Below are positions 9,588 through 18,669 of a DNA stretch of 64,000 bases, one piece after another. A program made the translations under genes and the position numbers. Source of the DNA: a bacterium (lineage in GTDB: Bacteria; CLD3; SB21). The first letter of the stretch is position 1; every line of letters starts with the position of its first letter. The stretch spans positions 62,001 through 126,000 of the forward strand of contig WBUR01000004.1 of the NCBI GenBank assembly GCA_008933615.1, in the 5' to 3' direction. The notes under the pieces were generated by a model. It was not told the origin of the DNA. It did no database searches and saw only the letters and a program-made list of their open reading frames with translations.

Positions 9588-10340
9588 TTAGTTATGGTAA
9601 ATACCGATGCGTAATATTCCGTTCTCAATTTTCTTTATTACCTTTTCCAGATTTTCATCTTCAGCGTTTTCCGGAACGGTTAATGCCAGTATACACGGCT
9701 CCGTTTTGGCGTCTTTATCGACGATTTTTCTTGCGTGCACATTCAGCCTCCCTTGTCCGATAATGATGGGGCGGCACATGGGATCGCTTTCATAATTTTG
9801 CGCAACGGCAACATTCATCGCCTGGATCACATTTCGTAAAGAGTCTCCATCTAATATCCGCGATCCGACAGTGATTTTCGGTTTTCGTTCAACGTTATAT
9901 ATTCCTGCAGCGGCATAATTGTGCGAATTAATATGATACATCATAAGCATCAGTAATCCGTCCGCATCCTGGTCTGCACGCTGTTTACGACGATCAAAAA
10001 ACTGGCGTATGACCTCAATCTGACCTTTCAGTTTATTTCCCGCGCAAACTGGATGAGAAACAAAACAGGAACGTCCTCGACACGTATCAAGCGGTTCCCC
10101 GCACAATTGGCTTCGCCAATAATCCGTGGTTGACATCATCCTTTTGATGATGGATTCCCTAGTCAACGCATTTCCCTGTTCGTCTCTTCCGACGTATAAT
10201 GCCGCATCCCAAAGAAATTCTTGAATATCTGAAAGCTCATACGTGCTTGCTTTATTAATGATCTCGTCAAACGCTTCTTTATTATAAACATTCTTGATAA
10301 GGTCCACTTTGAACTCACGGCTCAGATTGTCTTGCGGCAT
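9588..10340 (-). CDS. Conserved-looking protein of unknown function with a Cys cluster
   Basis: I do not recognise this 250-residue soluble protein. It has no signal peptide or membrane segment. A cluster of four cysteines at about residues 78-98 (in LCGEP, DTCRGRSC and PVCAG) and a later MCRP and EPCI could bind metal or an Fe-S centre. The start is chosen at 10340 because AAAGGGGG ends five bases before that ATG; two earlier in-frame starts at 10358 and 10397 would put the gene closer to or into gpsA. It sits between gpsA (22 bases) and ispG (20 bases), so it is probably cotranscribed with phospholipid and isoprenoid precursor genes, but no function follows from that. Confidence 0.75.
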   Translation of the reverse strand: MPQDNLSREFKVDLIKNVYNKEAFDEIINKASTYELSDIQEFLWDAALYVGRDEQGNALTRESIIKRMMSTTDYWRSQLCGEPLDTCRGRSCFVSHPVCAGNKLKGQIEVIRQFFDRRKQRADQDADGLLMLMMYHINSHNYAAAGIYNVERKPKITVGSRILDGDSLRNVIQAMNVAVAQNYESDPMCRPIIIGQGRLNVHARKIVDKDAKTEPCILALTVPENAEDENLEKVIKKIENGILRIGIYHN

Positions 10341-10362
10341 ATTCCCCCTTTCGGGCATTAGT

Positions 10363-11382
10363 CTATTGTAACCCGGAATTTTCTGATTTAGATTCACGCG
10401 TCATCAGATCATGAACAGCTTTTTTTGGCGACTTACCTTCAAAGATAACCAGATAAATCTGTTCGATAATCGGCATTTCGACGCCATATTTTTTCGATAA
10501 CGCAAACGCAGCTTTTGCAGTTTTGACGCCCTCGGCGATCATCTTCATGGATGTCAGTACTTCGTCTAAAGTCTTTCCTTGCCCCAACTGGATTCCGACA
10601 CTTCGGTTTCTGCTCAAGTCCCCCGTGCAGGTGAGTACAAGATCACCCATACCCGATAATCCTAAAAAAGTCATTTCATTCGCGCCCATTTTTTTCCCAA
10701 GCCTGAGAATTTCAGCCATACCTCTAGTGATCAAGGCTGCTCTCGTATTGTGACCGTACCCTAGTCCATCGCTGATTCCTGCCGCTATCGCGATGACATT
10801 TTTCAAGGCGCTGGCTAGTTCCAATCCTACAATGTCCTCTGAGGTATAAACACGAAAGCGCTCATTGGCAAGAATGGATTGACAATATCTGGCGGTTTCA
10901 AAGCTTTTGGAGGCTACAGTCACTGCGGTCGGTAAACCAATCGCCACTTCCCTTGCAAAACTGGGCCCTGATAAGACAGCCAATTGATTGTGATTAGTCG
11001 GGGGCAGAATTTCTAAAAGCAATTCCGACATCGTCAGTAATGTATCGTTTTCAATTCCTTTGGTGCAATTCAAAAAAATAGTGTCGCTATCCGAGAATTG
11101 AACGGCCTGTTGCATTACAGAACGGGTGGCGTGCGACGGATTGACCTGCAATACAAGTTTCTTTCCACCGACGGTATCCTTGAGCGAGGTGGTTGCCAAA
11201 ATATTCTGTGGAAGCGTGATTCCCGGTAAGTAAGTCGTGTTCTCCCGCATACTGTTAACCGCATCCACCACATTATTTTCATAAGCCCACAGAGTCACGG
11301 GATGACCGTTCTTCGCAAGATGAATTGCCATAGCTGTCCCAAAACTGCCGGCACCAATAATACCAATGTTGATTTTTAACAT
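10363..11382 (-). CDS. gpsA: NAD(P)-dependent glycerol-3-phosphate dehydrogenase
   Basis: GpsA reduces dihydroxyacetone phosphate to sn-glycerol 3-phosphate, the backbone for phospholipids. The Rossmann motif GIIGAGSFGTAMA opens the protein, followed by the family motifs NCTKGIE, LSGPSFAREVA, the catalytic lysine segment LKNVIAIAAG, and LSGMGDLVLTC. The ATG at 11382 is chosen: GAGGA lies seven bases upstream, the Rossmann strand begins within the first residues, and the 339-residue product is the normal size, whereas the longest frame would add 24 unrelated residues. It is the first gene of the six-gene operon and is preceded by a good promoter. Confidence 0.96.
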   Translation of the reverse strand: MLKINIGIIGAGSFGTAMAIHLAKNGHPVTLWAYENNVVDAVNSMRENTTYLPGITLPQNILATTSLKDTVGGKKLVLQVNPSHATRSVMQQAVQFSDSDTIFLNCTKGIENDTLLTMSELLLEILPPTNHNQLAVLSGPSFAREVAIGLPTAVTVASKSFETARYCQSILANERFRVYTSEDIVGLELASALKNVIAIAAGISDGLGYGHNTRAALITRGMAEILRLGKKMGANEMTFLGLSGMGDLVLTCTGDLSRNRSVGIQLGQGKTLDEVLTSMKMIAEGVKTAKAAFALSKKYGVEMPIIEQIYLVIFEGKSPKKAVHDLMTRESKSENSGLQ

Positions 11383-11410
11383 ATCAGTCCTCAAACCGTT
11401 TGAGACTCTA

Positions 11411-11439
11411 AATATAGAGATTAATACTTTTTTTAGCAA
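11411..11439 (-). promoter_or_regulatory. Predicted promoter of the gpsA operon
   Basis: Read on the minus strand, TTGCTA (11439-11434) and TATATT (11416-11411) are 17 bases apart and the start codon of gpsA follows 28 bases later. The -10 region lies inside a short dyad, CTCTA-n4-TAGAG. The pattern agrees with the other predicted promoters here. Confidence 0.45.
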
Positions 11440-11523
11440 GCAAATATCTCTCAATCTGCGGCGATGTAATTACTATGTAATATTTATAAATAAATTTCAA
11501 GCCAATGCGTAATTTCACTTGAA

Positions 11524-11558
11524 TTTTGTTGGAAAGCTGACTAAGTTTTCCAACAAAA
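11524..11558 (+). other. Leader hairpin directly before the ribosome site of the amidase-like gene
   Basis: A perfect 12-base inverted repeat, TTTTGTTGGAAA at 11524-11535 and its complement at 11547-11558, can be extended inward by G-U, C-G and U-A pairs to leave a loop of about five bases. The AAGGAG ribosome site begins two bases after the second arm. There is no downstream T-run, so it is not a typical terminator. It could control translation or mark the end of an unseen transcript. Confidence 0.5.
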
Positions 11559-11575
11559 AAAAGGAGTACCTGTTC

Positions 11576-12133
11576 ATGCGAATCTTTCTTGAAGCCGGCG
11601 CCGGTTTTAACAAGGGCAAAGATGTATATGGGCGTGAAATCATAGGTTCCGCAGATAGTGAAGCCATTGTAAAAAGTTGCGCAGCATTTCTTTCTTTACA
11701 AAAGGAAATCCGGGAGCGGGACATTGAGGTACTGCAGACTAAAGACGCCGTAGAACGGCTCGAAGATATAAACGCAGATGATCTGCTTGTATCAGTTCAC
11801 GTCAACTTTTATCGCGACCCGTCCGGAGAGGGTTTACGTGGGTTTTATAGAAGCTCACGTAAACATAATTCTGAAAAATGCAAAGCATTGGCCATAACGG
11901 TTACAAAAGGATTACACGACCATATCGATTTGTATTATCATGGAGTTTTTAATGAGCAGCGTAATGGCTCATCTGCATTGGAGTCCGTTGTTCAATCCAG
12001 AGGGCTGGGTGCACTCGTAGAGGTCGGCTTCAGTGACGGAAATAAAGACATGATTAATAATGCGATGCTTTCCAAAAACATAGGCGATGGGATCGGTATA
12101 GGAATAATCCGACATCTGAGCGCTTTACACTAG
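11576..12133 (+). CDS. Divergent N-acetylmuramoyl-L-alanine amidase-like protein (Amidase_3), probably altered active site
   Basis: The 185-residue protein resembles the Amidase_3 fold in layout: an opening strand, a middle DLLVSVHVNF that corresponds to the SIHxN zinc-histidine motif, a segment equivalent to G-x-R-GFY, and a late LVEVGFSDG resembling the catalytic VELGFxSN. The first zinc histidine of the GHGG motif is missing; the protein reads EAGAGFNKG there. It has no signal peptide, so it would be cytoplasmic or released by lysis. It may be catalytically altered or bind peptidoglycan without cutting. The start at 11576 follows AAGGAG with a nine-base gap. The in-frame upstream extension to 11519 would be read through the leader hairpin and is unlikely. 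Confidence 0.6.
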   Translation: MRIFLEAGAGFNKGKDVYGREIIGSADSEAIVKSCAAFLSLQKEIRERDIEVLQTKDAVERLEDINADDLLVSVHVNFYRDPSGEGLRGFYRSSRKHNSEKCKALAITVTKGLHDHIDLYYHGVFNEQRNGSSALESVVQSRGLGALVEVGFSDGNKDMINNAMLSKNIGDGIGIGIIRHLSALH

Positions 12134-12230
12134 AAATTCGACCAACTCAAGACGACCGATTTATTGGTTTTGAGTATAATTTGTTGTTAAGCGAGGGCGC
12201 ATATCTATATATTTATTTTGTAAAAACACC

Positions 12231-12259
12231 TTGACAAAGCATATTCAATTTGTTATTTT
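12231..12259 (+). promoter_or_regulatory. Predicted promoter of the outer-membrane protein-glnB unit
   Basis: TTGACA at 12231-12236 and TATTTT at 12254-12259 are separated by 17 bases. The ATG of the barrel protein lies 117 bases beyond, leaving a long untranslated leader in which I see no clear riboswitch. glnB follows the barrel gene after 20 bases and probably depends on this promoter. Confidence 0.5.
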
Positions 12260-12376
12260 ATTTAACATTAAGAAAATTTCATTATTGAAACCATCCCATC
12301 AAGTTTGAGGTTATGTTCTATATCAAACTTTAAGAACGGCCTTAGCGTAAGATTTAAGATTTTAATCGGAGGAATT

Positions 12377-13600
12377 ATGGTTGTGGCAAATTTACAAAAG
12401 TTTTCATTAAGTTGTCTTATTCTGTTTCTGATTGGCGCAGTAAATACGGCACCTTTGTCAGCGCAGATAGGAAATGGATTGGGCACTGGAAAATTTGGTA
12501 CGTTTAATACGTATTCGGCATTTGCGATGGAACCGGGGTTTCTCACCATGTCAAATCAGGGAAGGATTTTTGCAAGCACCGGACAAAGCGGGAACTTCGC
12601 AACTACGGTAAAAAACGTCAACCTGTATCACGCGTCAAATAACTTCACGTTCGTTTACGGTTTTATGGATCACTTTGACGCATTGGTCTCCATTGCAACA
12701 TATCAAGACTTGAATATACGACGTTTGGGATCAAAACAGGCTACGACACCGGGTGACTTATACGTGACTGTCCGGGGTGGTTCATTTGAAGTTATGGACG
12801 GCAAGATCGGATTGGGCGCGGCCATTTCATCGCGCATACCAACCGGTGGCCAAAATAACGTACCTTTTGAAGTTTACAAGAGCCGAAATGCAGAGTTTGG
12901 ATTACTAACTATGGCATCTTTGTATGGCAATCCTTACTACAAAGATCAGGCTTATTTGATCAATTTTAATTTGGGTTTTTGGTATTACAACGATAACGGA
13001 ACTGTGGTAAGCCCGATCAAAAATGCAACAACCAGTAGCCTGACCGAAAGCAATGTCAATTCAACAAGTCTACAATACGGATTTGGAGTCCTATTCCCGT
13101 TAAATAAAGTTCAACTGATGCTTGATGCGTACGGCATCTCTTATCTGACAAAGCCGGTTAAACACGCGTACAGTCGTGAATCATTTACGTATGTGACCCC
13201 GGGTTTGAAATACAATTTGCGATCATGGGTCAATTTTGGAGTTTACGTTGATATTCTAATGACTGGAAAAACAGATAAAACCTATTATCCGCTTGACCAA
13301 TCAACAGGAGTCACAAAACCTGGCGAAATTCGTGATCGTAATACTGGAGCAATAATAACAAAAGGTGCACCTAATTACAACAGTTGGCGATTAGGATTCA
13401 ACCTAGGCTTCAATATTCTACCTGTGGGATTTTCTTCCGCTCCAACGGAACAACGTCGAAAAAGATTGCTTGACCGCTTAGTTGAAGAAGAGCGCGGCGC
13501 ACAGAAAGCCGCAAATCAGCTGGATAAATTGAAGTCCGTTCGACTGAATGCCGAAAAGGAACTTGAGAAAATTAAGCTGGAACTCGAAGGCGGGCAATAA
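12377..13600 (+). CDS. Predicted outer-membrane beta-barrel protein with C-terminal coiled coil
   Basis: The 407-residue product has a signal peptide (hydrophobic core about residues 9-24, cut probably after LSAQ). It continues with alternating short hydrophobic and polar strands rich in G, Y, N and T, as in outer-membrane beta-barrels. The last 50 residues are different: charged, K/E/R/L-rich and likely a coiled coil. I do not recognise a named family. The ATG at 12377 is chosen because GGAGG ends four bases before it and the signal peptide follows; the upstream in-frame extension lacks these. It is 20 bases ahead of glnB, so nitrogen status and this barrel may be linked, possibly as a solute channel or sensor, but this is conjecture. 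Confidence 0.75.
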   Translation: MVVANLQKFSLSCLILFLIGAVNTAPLSAQIGNGLGTGKFGTFNTYSAFAMEPGFLTMSNQGRIFASTGQSGNFATTVKNVNLYHASNNFTFVYGFMDHFDALVSIATYQDLNIRRLGSKQATTPGDLYVTVRGGSFEVMDGKIGLGAAISSRIPTGGQNNVPFEVYKSRNAEFGLLTMASLYGNPYYKDQAYLINFNLGFWYYNDNGTVVSPIKNATTSSLTESNVNSTSLQYGFGVLFPLNKVQLMLDAYGISYLTKPVKHAYSRESFTYVTPGLKYNLRSWVNFGVYVDILMTGKTDKTYYPLDQSTGVTKPGEIRDRNTGAIITKGAPNYNSWRLGFNLGFNILPVGFSSAPTEQRRKRLLDRLVEEERGAQKAANQLDKLKSVRLNAEKELEKIKLELEGGQ

Positions 13601-13620
13601 TTTGTTATTCCTGAAGATGA

Positions 13621-13959
<339 letters not shown>

Positions 13960-14030
13960 CTTTTCTATCAAGCGTAGAAAAGGTCGATCCAAACATAGTT
14001 CAGGCTTAAAGTTTTTTTCATAGGAATTTT

Positions 14031-14061
14031 AGCCCCTTTCCGATACAGGAAAGGGGCTTTT
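14031..14061 (+). terminator. Rho-independent terminator after glnB
   Basis: AGCCCCTTTCC at 14031-14041 pairs perfectly with GGAAAGGGGCT at 14048-14058 around a six-base loop, followed by TTTAGTTTTT. It lies 71 bases after the glnB stop and 56 bases before the glnA start. Confidence 0.9.
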
Positions 14062-14116
14062 AGTTTTTACACTAAACTAAACATACATATTTACTTAACA
14101 AAAAGGAGAACCCCGC

Positions 14117-15538
14117 ATGTCCAGTGAAGCGATCAAGAAAGTGTTGGAGTTTGCAAAAAAGAAAGAGGTCAAAGTTGTTGACTTCAAATTCGTAGACTTT
14201 ATTGGTATATGGCAGCATTTTACCGTACCTATGGATGAACTCACCGACGACGTATTTGAAAACGGATTAGGTTTTGACGGATCCAGCATACGGGGTTGGA
14301 AGGCCATTCATGAAAGCGATATGATCATAATTCCCGATCCAAGCACAGCATTTATTGATCCTTTTCAAACACCCACAACCCTCAGTTTGACAGGAGACAT
14401 CCATGAACCTCTAACCAAAGAGCGTTTTGTCCGTTGTCCTCGCGGTATTGCAGTAGCTGCGGAAAATTTTTTAAAATCGACCGGCATAGCGGACACTGCT
14501 TTTTTCGGGCCGGAAGCGGAATTTTTCATTTTCGATGACGCACGCTTCGACCAGGGACAAAATTTTGGCTTCTATTATCTGGATTCGGTAGAGGGAATTT
14601 GGAACCGTGGGCGCGACGAACATCCTAACCTTGCTTACAAGACGCGCAATAAAGAGGGTTATTTTCCCGTTCCGCCAACCGATCGTTTTCAAAACATACG
14701 AAACGAAATGATGATGGTGATGGAGGAATGCGGAATCAAAATCGAACGCCAGCACCATGAAGTTGCCACAGGCGGTCAAGCCGAAATCGATTATAGGTTT
14801 GATGCGTTAAAAGCGAGCGCGGATAAGCTGCTGCTTTTCAAATACATCGTAAAGAACGTTGCATTCAAACACGGGAAAACGGCAACCTTCATGCCGAAGC
14901 CGATTTTCGGAGATAATGGAAGCGGCATGCACGTTCACATGAGTTTATGGAAAAACGGACAGCCGCTTTTCGCAGGAAATCAATACGCAGGCCTTAGCGA
15001 AATGGCTCTTTATTTCATCGGGGGCATACTCAAACACACAAAAGCATTGAACGCATTGGCAAATCCGACTACGAATTCCTATAAACGCCTGACGCCCGGA
15101 TTTGAAGCGCCGGTAAATCTTGCCTATTCACAGAGTAACCGCAGCGCTGCTGTTCGAATTCCAATGTATTCGTCCAGCCCAAAAGCCAAACGAGTCGAAT
15201 ACCGATGCCCGGATCCGTCGTGTAACCCGTATCTGGCATTTGCGGCTATGTTGATGGCGGGAATTGACGGTATTCAAAATAAAATTCATCCGGGCGATCC
15301 TTTGGACAAAAACATTTACGATCTTGAGCCGGAAGAATTGGCGAAAGTTCCATCCACCTGCGCCTCGCTTGACGAAGCCCTGATCTCGCTTGAAAATGAC
15401 CATGAATTCTTACTTAAAGGCGAAGTGTTTTCGACTGACGTGATCGATACATGGATCCAATATAAACGCGAACAGGAAGTGAATGCGCTGCGCTTGCGGC
15501 CGCATCCATATGAGTTTGCACTTTACTTTGATATTTAA
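14117..15538 (+). CDS. glnA: Type I glutamine synthetase, adenylylatable (beta) form
   Basis: Glutamine synthetase makes glutamine from glutamate, ammonia and ATP as a dodecamer. The 473 residues include the N-terminal [18 protein letters not shown], the Asp latch segment [13 protein letters not shown], the metal ligands in FGPEAEFF, the [13 protein letters not shown] motif, the ATP-binding region [16 protein letters not shown], and the glutamate-binding NRSAAVRIP. The sequence [11 protein letters not shown] carries Tyr401, the position adenylylated in GSI-beta enzymes, so an adenylyltransferase (GlnE) acting with PII is expected. The ATG at 14117 follows AAGGAG. It is adjacent to glnB, a common arrangement for the nitrogen pair. 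A folded RNA element and a terminator follow it. Confidence 0.97.
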   Translation: MSSEAIKKVLEFAKKKEVKVVDFKFVDFIGIWQHFTVPMDELTDDVFENGLGFDGSSIRGWKAIHESDMIIIPDPSTAFIDPFQTPTTLSLTGDIHEPLTKERFVRCPRGIAVAAENFLKSTGIADTAFFGPEAEFFIFDDARFDQGQNFGFYYLDSVEGIWNRGRDEHPNLAYKTRNKEGYFPVPPTDRFQNIRNEMMMVMEECGIKIERQHHEVATGGQAEIDYRFDALKASADKLLLFKYIVKNVAFKHGKTATFMPKPIFGDNGSGMHVHMSLWKNGQPLFAGNQYAGLSEMALYFIGGILKHTKALNALANPTTNSYKRLTPGFEAPVNLAYSQSNRSAAVRIPMYSSSPKAKRVEYRCPDPSCNPYLAFAAMLMAGIDGIQNKIHPGDPLDKNIYDLEPEELAKVPSTCASLDEALISLENDHEFLLKGEVFSTDVIDTWIQYKREQEVNALRLRPHPYEFALYFDI

Positions 15539-15548
15539 TATCTCAAAC

Positions 15549-15610
15549 AGAACTGCAAATCTTTGTGCCTGAGGCGCATCAGCCTTCGGCTGAAAAGATT
15601 TGGCAGTTCT
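15549..15610 (+). other. Three-way-junction RNA element or palindromic repeat after glnA
   Basis: AGAACTGC-AAATCTTT (15549-15564) pairs with AAAGATTT-g-GCAGTTCT (15594-15610), 16 base pairs with one bulged G. The enclosed bases are used almost completely by two hairpins: GTGCC-TGA-GGCGC (15565-15577) and TCAGCC-TTC-GGCTGA (15579-15593), with one unpaired A between them. The fold is seen in the sequence; its role is not known. It could be a REP-like palindrome, a 3'-UTR structure that stabilises glnA mRNA, or a small RNA ended by the terminator that follows ten bases later. Confidence 0.6.
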
Positions 15611-15619
15611 ACTAACTTC

Positions 15620-15659
15620 AAGGCTGAAGGGTCGTTCCTCAGCCTTTTTTATTTTTTTG
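15620..15659 (+). terminator. Rho-independent terminator of glnA
   Basis: AAGGCTGA at 15620-15627 pairs with TCAGCCTT at 15639-15646, followed by a T-rich run to 15659. The same TCAGCCTT octamer occurs at 15579-15586 inside the preceding RNA element, so the first terminator arm has an alternative partner upstream. Confidence 0.8.
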
Positions 15660-15692
15660 TAGTCAAATCTCCGAGGTGGCCGCAACTATTTT

Positions 15693-15721
15693 TTGACTTT
15701 GGCTGAATATTTTGATATTTT
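15693..15721 (+). promoter_or_regulatory. Predicted promoter of prfB
   Basis: TTGACT at 15693-15698 and TATTTT at 15716-15721 have a 17-base spacer and lie 37 bases before the prfB start. It is downstream of the glnA terminator, which suggests prfB is transcribed on its own. Confidence 0.45.
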
Positions 15722-15757
15722 CAGGCGCTTAAAAGACCACATAACCAAGAAATAAAA

Positions 15758-16868
15758 ATGATCGAAATCTCCGACATTACCGCTCGACTCGAACAAGCCC
15801 GCGAAAAACTCTCCGACCTTCGGAGGTTTCTTTGACCTCGCTCAAAGAGAGCAAAAGATCTCCAATTTAGAAGCGCAGACTACCGTCCCCGATTTCTGGA
15901 ATAATAATCAGCGAGCGCAACAGATCATGCAGGATATTTCCATCGAAAAAAACTGGGTTGACGGGTGGAAAAAACTCGACACGCAGTGCGAAGATCTGCA
16001 CATGCTTCTTGAGATCGCTGAAGAAGAAAACGATGAAGCCACGCTAAAGTCCATTGACTTGGAGCTCATTGAACTCGGCAAGGAATTGGCTAATCTGGAA
16101 TTACGCGCCTATTTTACAAATCCGGAAGACACCAAAACCGCTGTATTGACCATTCATCCAGGAGCGGGCGGGACTGAATCTCAGGATTGGGCGGAGATGC
16201 TGATGCGTATGTATCAGCGCTGGGCATCAAACCGGGGAATGGGCGTACGGATTCTTGACATACTTGACGGGGAGGGCGCCGGTATAAAGAGCGTAACCAT
16301 GGAAATAACCGGTGAATTCGCTTACGGCTTGCTAAAATGCGAAAGCGGCGTACATCGTTTGGTGAGAATATCACCGTTTGATTCTAACGCGCGTAGACAC
16401 ACGTCTTTCGCTTCCGTATTCGCTATGCCGGAAATGGATGAAATTGAAACAAAGATCGAAATCAACCCGTCGGACCTCCGGGTTGACACATACCGCTCCG
16501 GTGGAAAAGGCGGACAGAATGTCAACAAAGTTGAAACAGCCGTGCGATTCACCCATATTCCAACGGGCATCGTCGTGGCGTGTCAGAGCGAAAGATCTCA
16601 ATTCAAGAACCGTGAAATAGCCATGAAACTGTTGATCTCAAAAATATATCTGCTGCAGAAAAAAAATGAGCAGGATAAATTGGATAAAATCGAGGCTACC
16701 AAAATGGATATTGCATGGGGAAATCAAATTCGTTCCTATGTACTGCACCCGTACAATCTCGTCAAAGATCACAGGACGGACGTAGAAACGAGCAATACGC
16801 AAGCGGTTCTGGGCGGTGATATTGACATGTTCATCGAAGCCTGTTTAAAAAATAAAATAGTTCAATAA
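15758..16868 (+). CDS. prfB: Peptide chain release factor 2 with programmed +1 frameshift
   Basis: RF2 ends translation at UAA and UGA. The gene is in two frames: zero-frame codons 1-25 run from ATG 15758 to an in-frame TGA at 15833-15835, and the remainder continues in the +1 frame to 16868. The shift site is the classical arrangement, with GGAGG at 15822-15826, three bases, CTT, then TGA followed by C. After the shift come the release-factor domains: [16 protein letters not shown], the stop-codon-reading SPF tripeptide in VRISPFDSN, and the GGQ loop in [15 protein letters not shown], which triggers peptide release. Low RF2 favours the shift, giving autoregulation. The combined product is about 369 residues, a normal RF2 size. 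argS follows after 23 bases. Confidence 0.96.
15822..15836 (+). promoter_or_regulatory. RF2 programmed frameshift signal
   Basis: The mRNA reads a Shine-Dalgarno-like GGAGG, then TTT, the slippery CTT codon, and TGA followed by C. This is the arrangement known from the E. coli prfB gene, including the stop at codon 26. Slow decoding of UGA at low RF2 lets tRNA-Leu slip forward one base. Confidence 0.95.
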
Positions 16869-16891
16869 GCCCCTGCGGAGATTTTTTTTAA

Positions 16892-18589
16892 ATGAAAACG
16901 TATCTTTCTGACCAACTAAAAAACGCTTTAACTTCTCTTTCGATTACCTTCGACGGCGACATTATTTTCACCCGTACAAAGGACGTGAAGTTCGGGCATC
17001 TGGCAACCAACATCGCCATGATGTTGGCAAAGGAACAAAATATCAATCCACGTGAACTGGCTCAACAAATTGTTTCTAATTTGAAGTTGAACCCTGAATT
17101 AGTAACTAAAGCGGAAATAGCCGGAGGCGGCTTCATCAATTTTTTTTACAATCCGAATTACCTTTACACTCAACTGGGCATCATTCAAAAAAATATCGAT
17201 CAATTTGGTGCGCATACTTTTGGTCTGTCTAAAAAAGTGAATGTTGAGTTTGTCAGCGCCAACCCCACGGGTCCACTGAGCATAGGACACGGAAGGCAGG
17301 CCGTTCTCGGCGACGTGATTGCAAGAATTCTGTCCAATGCCGGTTATCTTGTCACCCGCGAGTACTATTTTAATAACGCCGGTGTGCAAATGAAAAAACT
17401 CGGTGAGTCCGTACGTATACGTTACCTGGAGCTGTTGGGTGCTACTATTGAATTTCCGGAAAAGCATTATGAAGGCGAATATATCAGAGACATTGCTCAG
17501 GCCATATTAAATGAACACAAAGACTCATGGAAGAATTTCGATTTTGTCCCGTTCAAAAGCGTTGCGGAGGAAATTCTTTTTGACGAAATTAAGAAAGTTC
17601 TCAAACGCCTTAATATTGAATTTGATGTATACTTCAACGAAGATACTCTTTACAAAAACGGAAATATTGAAAAGCTCGTAACGGCTTTTAAGAAAAAACA
17701 ATTAACGTATGAAAAAGATGGGGCGCTCTGGCTTAAGACGTCAACTTTTGACTATGAACACGGCTCCAAAGCAGAAAATGATAAGGTCATATTAAAATCC
17801 ACAGGCGAGCCGACGTATCGCTTGCCTGATATGGCGTATCATGTGACGAAGTTTGAGCGCGGTTTTGATTTTATTATTGATATTTTTGGAGCAGACCATA
17901 TTGCAGAATATCCTGATGTTTTAGCCGGCCTCAAAGCGCTTGGATACGAAACGTCCCATGTACGTGTCTTGATTCACCAATTTGTAACTTTGCTTAAAGA
18001 AGGCGAGATTCTTAAAATGTCCAAACGCAAAGCAAATTACGTGACGATTGATGAATTGCTTGATACGCTGGGTTCTGATGTGTTTCGTTATTTTCTTATT
18101 ATGCGGGGACACAATTCTCATTTGAATTTTGACCTAGAGCTTGCCACAAAAGCAACGATGGAAAACCCGGTTTTCTATGTTCAGAATGCGCACGCAAGGA
18201 TTTGCTCGATAGAAAGCAAGGCCTCGTCGAAGGGATTCAATCCGTCTGAAACCGTGCAGGCAAATCTGACGTTGCTTTCTGCGCAAGAAGAAAAAGACAT
18301 TATTCAAAAGCTGCTTGAATTTCCAGATCTAACGCATCGGCTGGCGCTGGTATTGGAAGTGCATCCTCTGACCACCTATTTGGAAGAATTAGCCGGGCTT
18401 TATCACCGCTATCAGACGGCAGGAAAAAAGAATGATGCTCTTCGTGTGATAACTTCTAATCATGACCTGACGCTCGCTCGCCTTGCATTGTGTCAGGCCA
18501 CAAAAGCAGTTATCGCCAAGGGGCTCCATATTCTGGGTGTATCAGCTCCCGCATTCATGACACGAGAAGAGGAAATTGATACGCTTTGA
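16892..18589 (+). CDS. argS: Arginyl-tRNA synthetase
   Basis: ArgS charges tRNA-Arg. The 565-residue protein has the N-terminal additional domain and then the class I catalytic motifs: FVSANPTGPLSIGHGRQ contains the HIGH-type sequence, and KMSKRKAN is the KMSKS-type loop. The C-terminal anticodon-binding helical domain ends in the usual way, with HHxYxxx-like YHRYQTAGK and LGVSAPAFM, which resembles the typical LG(V/I)xxPxxM ending. The length is standard. It is the second gene after prfB with a 23-base gap and is likely cotranscribed with it. Confidence 0.96.
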   Translation: MKTYLSDQLKNALTSLSITFDGDIIFTRTKDVKFGHLATNIAMMLAKEQNINPRELAQQIVSNLKLNPELVTKAEIAGGGFINFFYNPNYLYTQLGIIQKNIDQFGAHTFGLSKKVNVEFVSANPTGPLSIGHGRQAVLGDVIARILSNAGYLVTREYYFNNAGVQMKKLGESVRIRYLELLGATIEFPEKHYEGEYIRDIAQAILNEHKDSWKNFDFVPFKSVAEEILFDEIKKVLKRLNIEFDVYFNEDTLYKNGNIEKLVTAFKKKQLTYEKDGALWLKTSTFDYEHGSKAENDKVILKSTGEPTYRLPDMAYHVTKFERGFDFIIDIFGADHIAEYPDVLAGLKALGYETSHVRVLIHQFVTLLKEGEILKMSKRKANYVTIDELLDTLGSDVFRYFLIMRGHNSHLNFDLELATKATMENPVFYVQNAHARICSIESKASSKGFNPSETVQANLTLLSAQEEKDIIQKLLEFPDLTHRLALVLEVHPLTTYLEELAGLYHRYQTAGKKNDALRVITSNHDLTLARLALCQATKAVIAKGLHILGVSAPAFMTREEEIDTL

Positions 18590-18595
18590 AAAACG

Positions 18596-18625
18596 TTGAC
18601 TTTTAGGACGGTGTTGTATTACATT
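18596..18625 (+). promoter_or_regulatory. Possible promoter of the PfkB kinase-EIIA pair
   Basis: TTGACT at 18596-18601 and TACATT at 18620-18625 are 18 bases apart, a weaker match than the other promoters. The TTG start of the kinase lies 45 bases downstream. Confidence 0.3.
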
Positions 18626-18669
18626 GCACGCCGATTTAAAAAACTGTTTTATTTAATTCCGGAGGAAAA

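Noticed and set aside
11519-11575. The longer start of the amidase-like gene.
   Set aside because: It would be translated through the perfect hairpin and lacks a ribosome site; AAGGAG supports 11576.
15549-15659. A leader riboswitch or T-box controlling prfB.
   Set aside because: A TTGACT-17-TATTTT promoter lies after the terminator, and no T-box or known riboswitch core was recognised.
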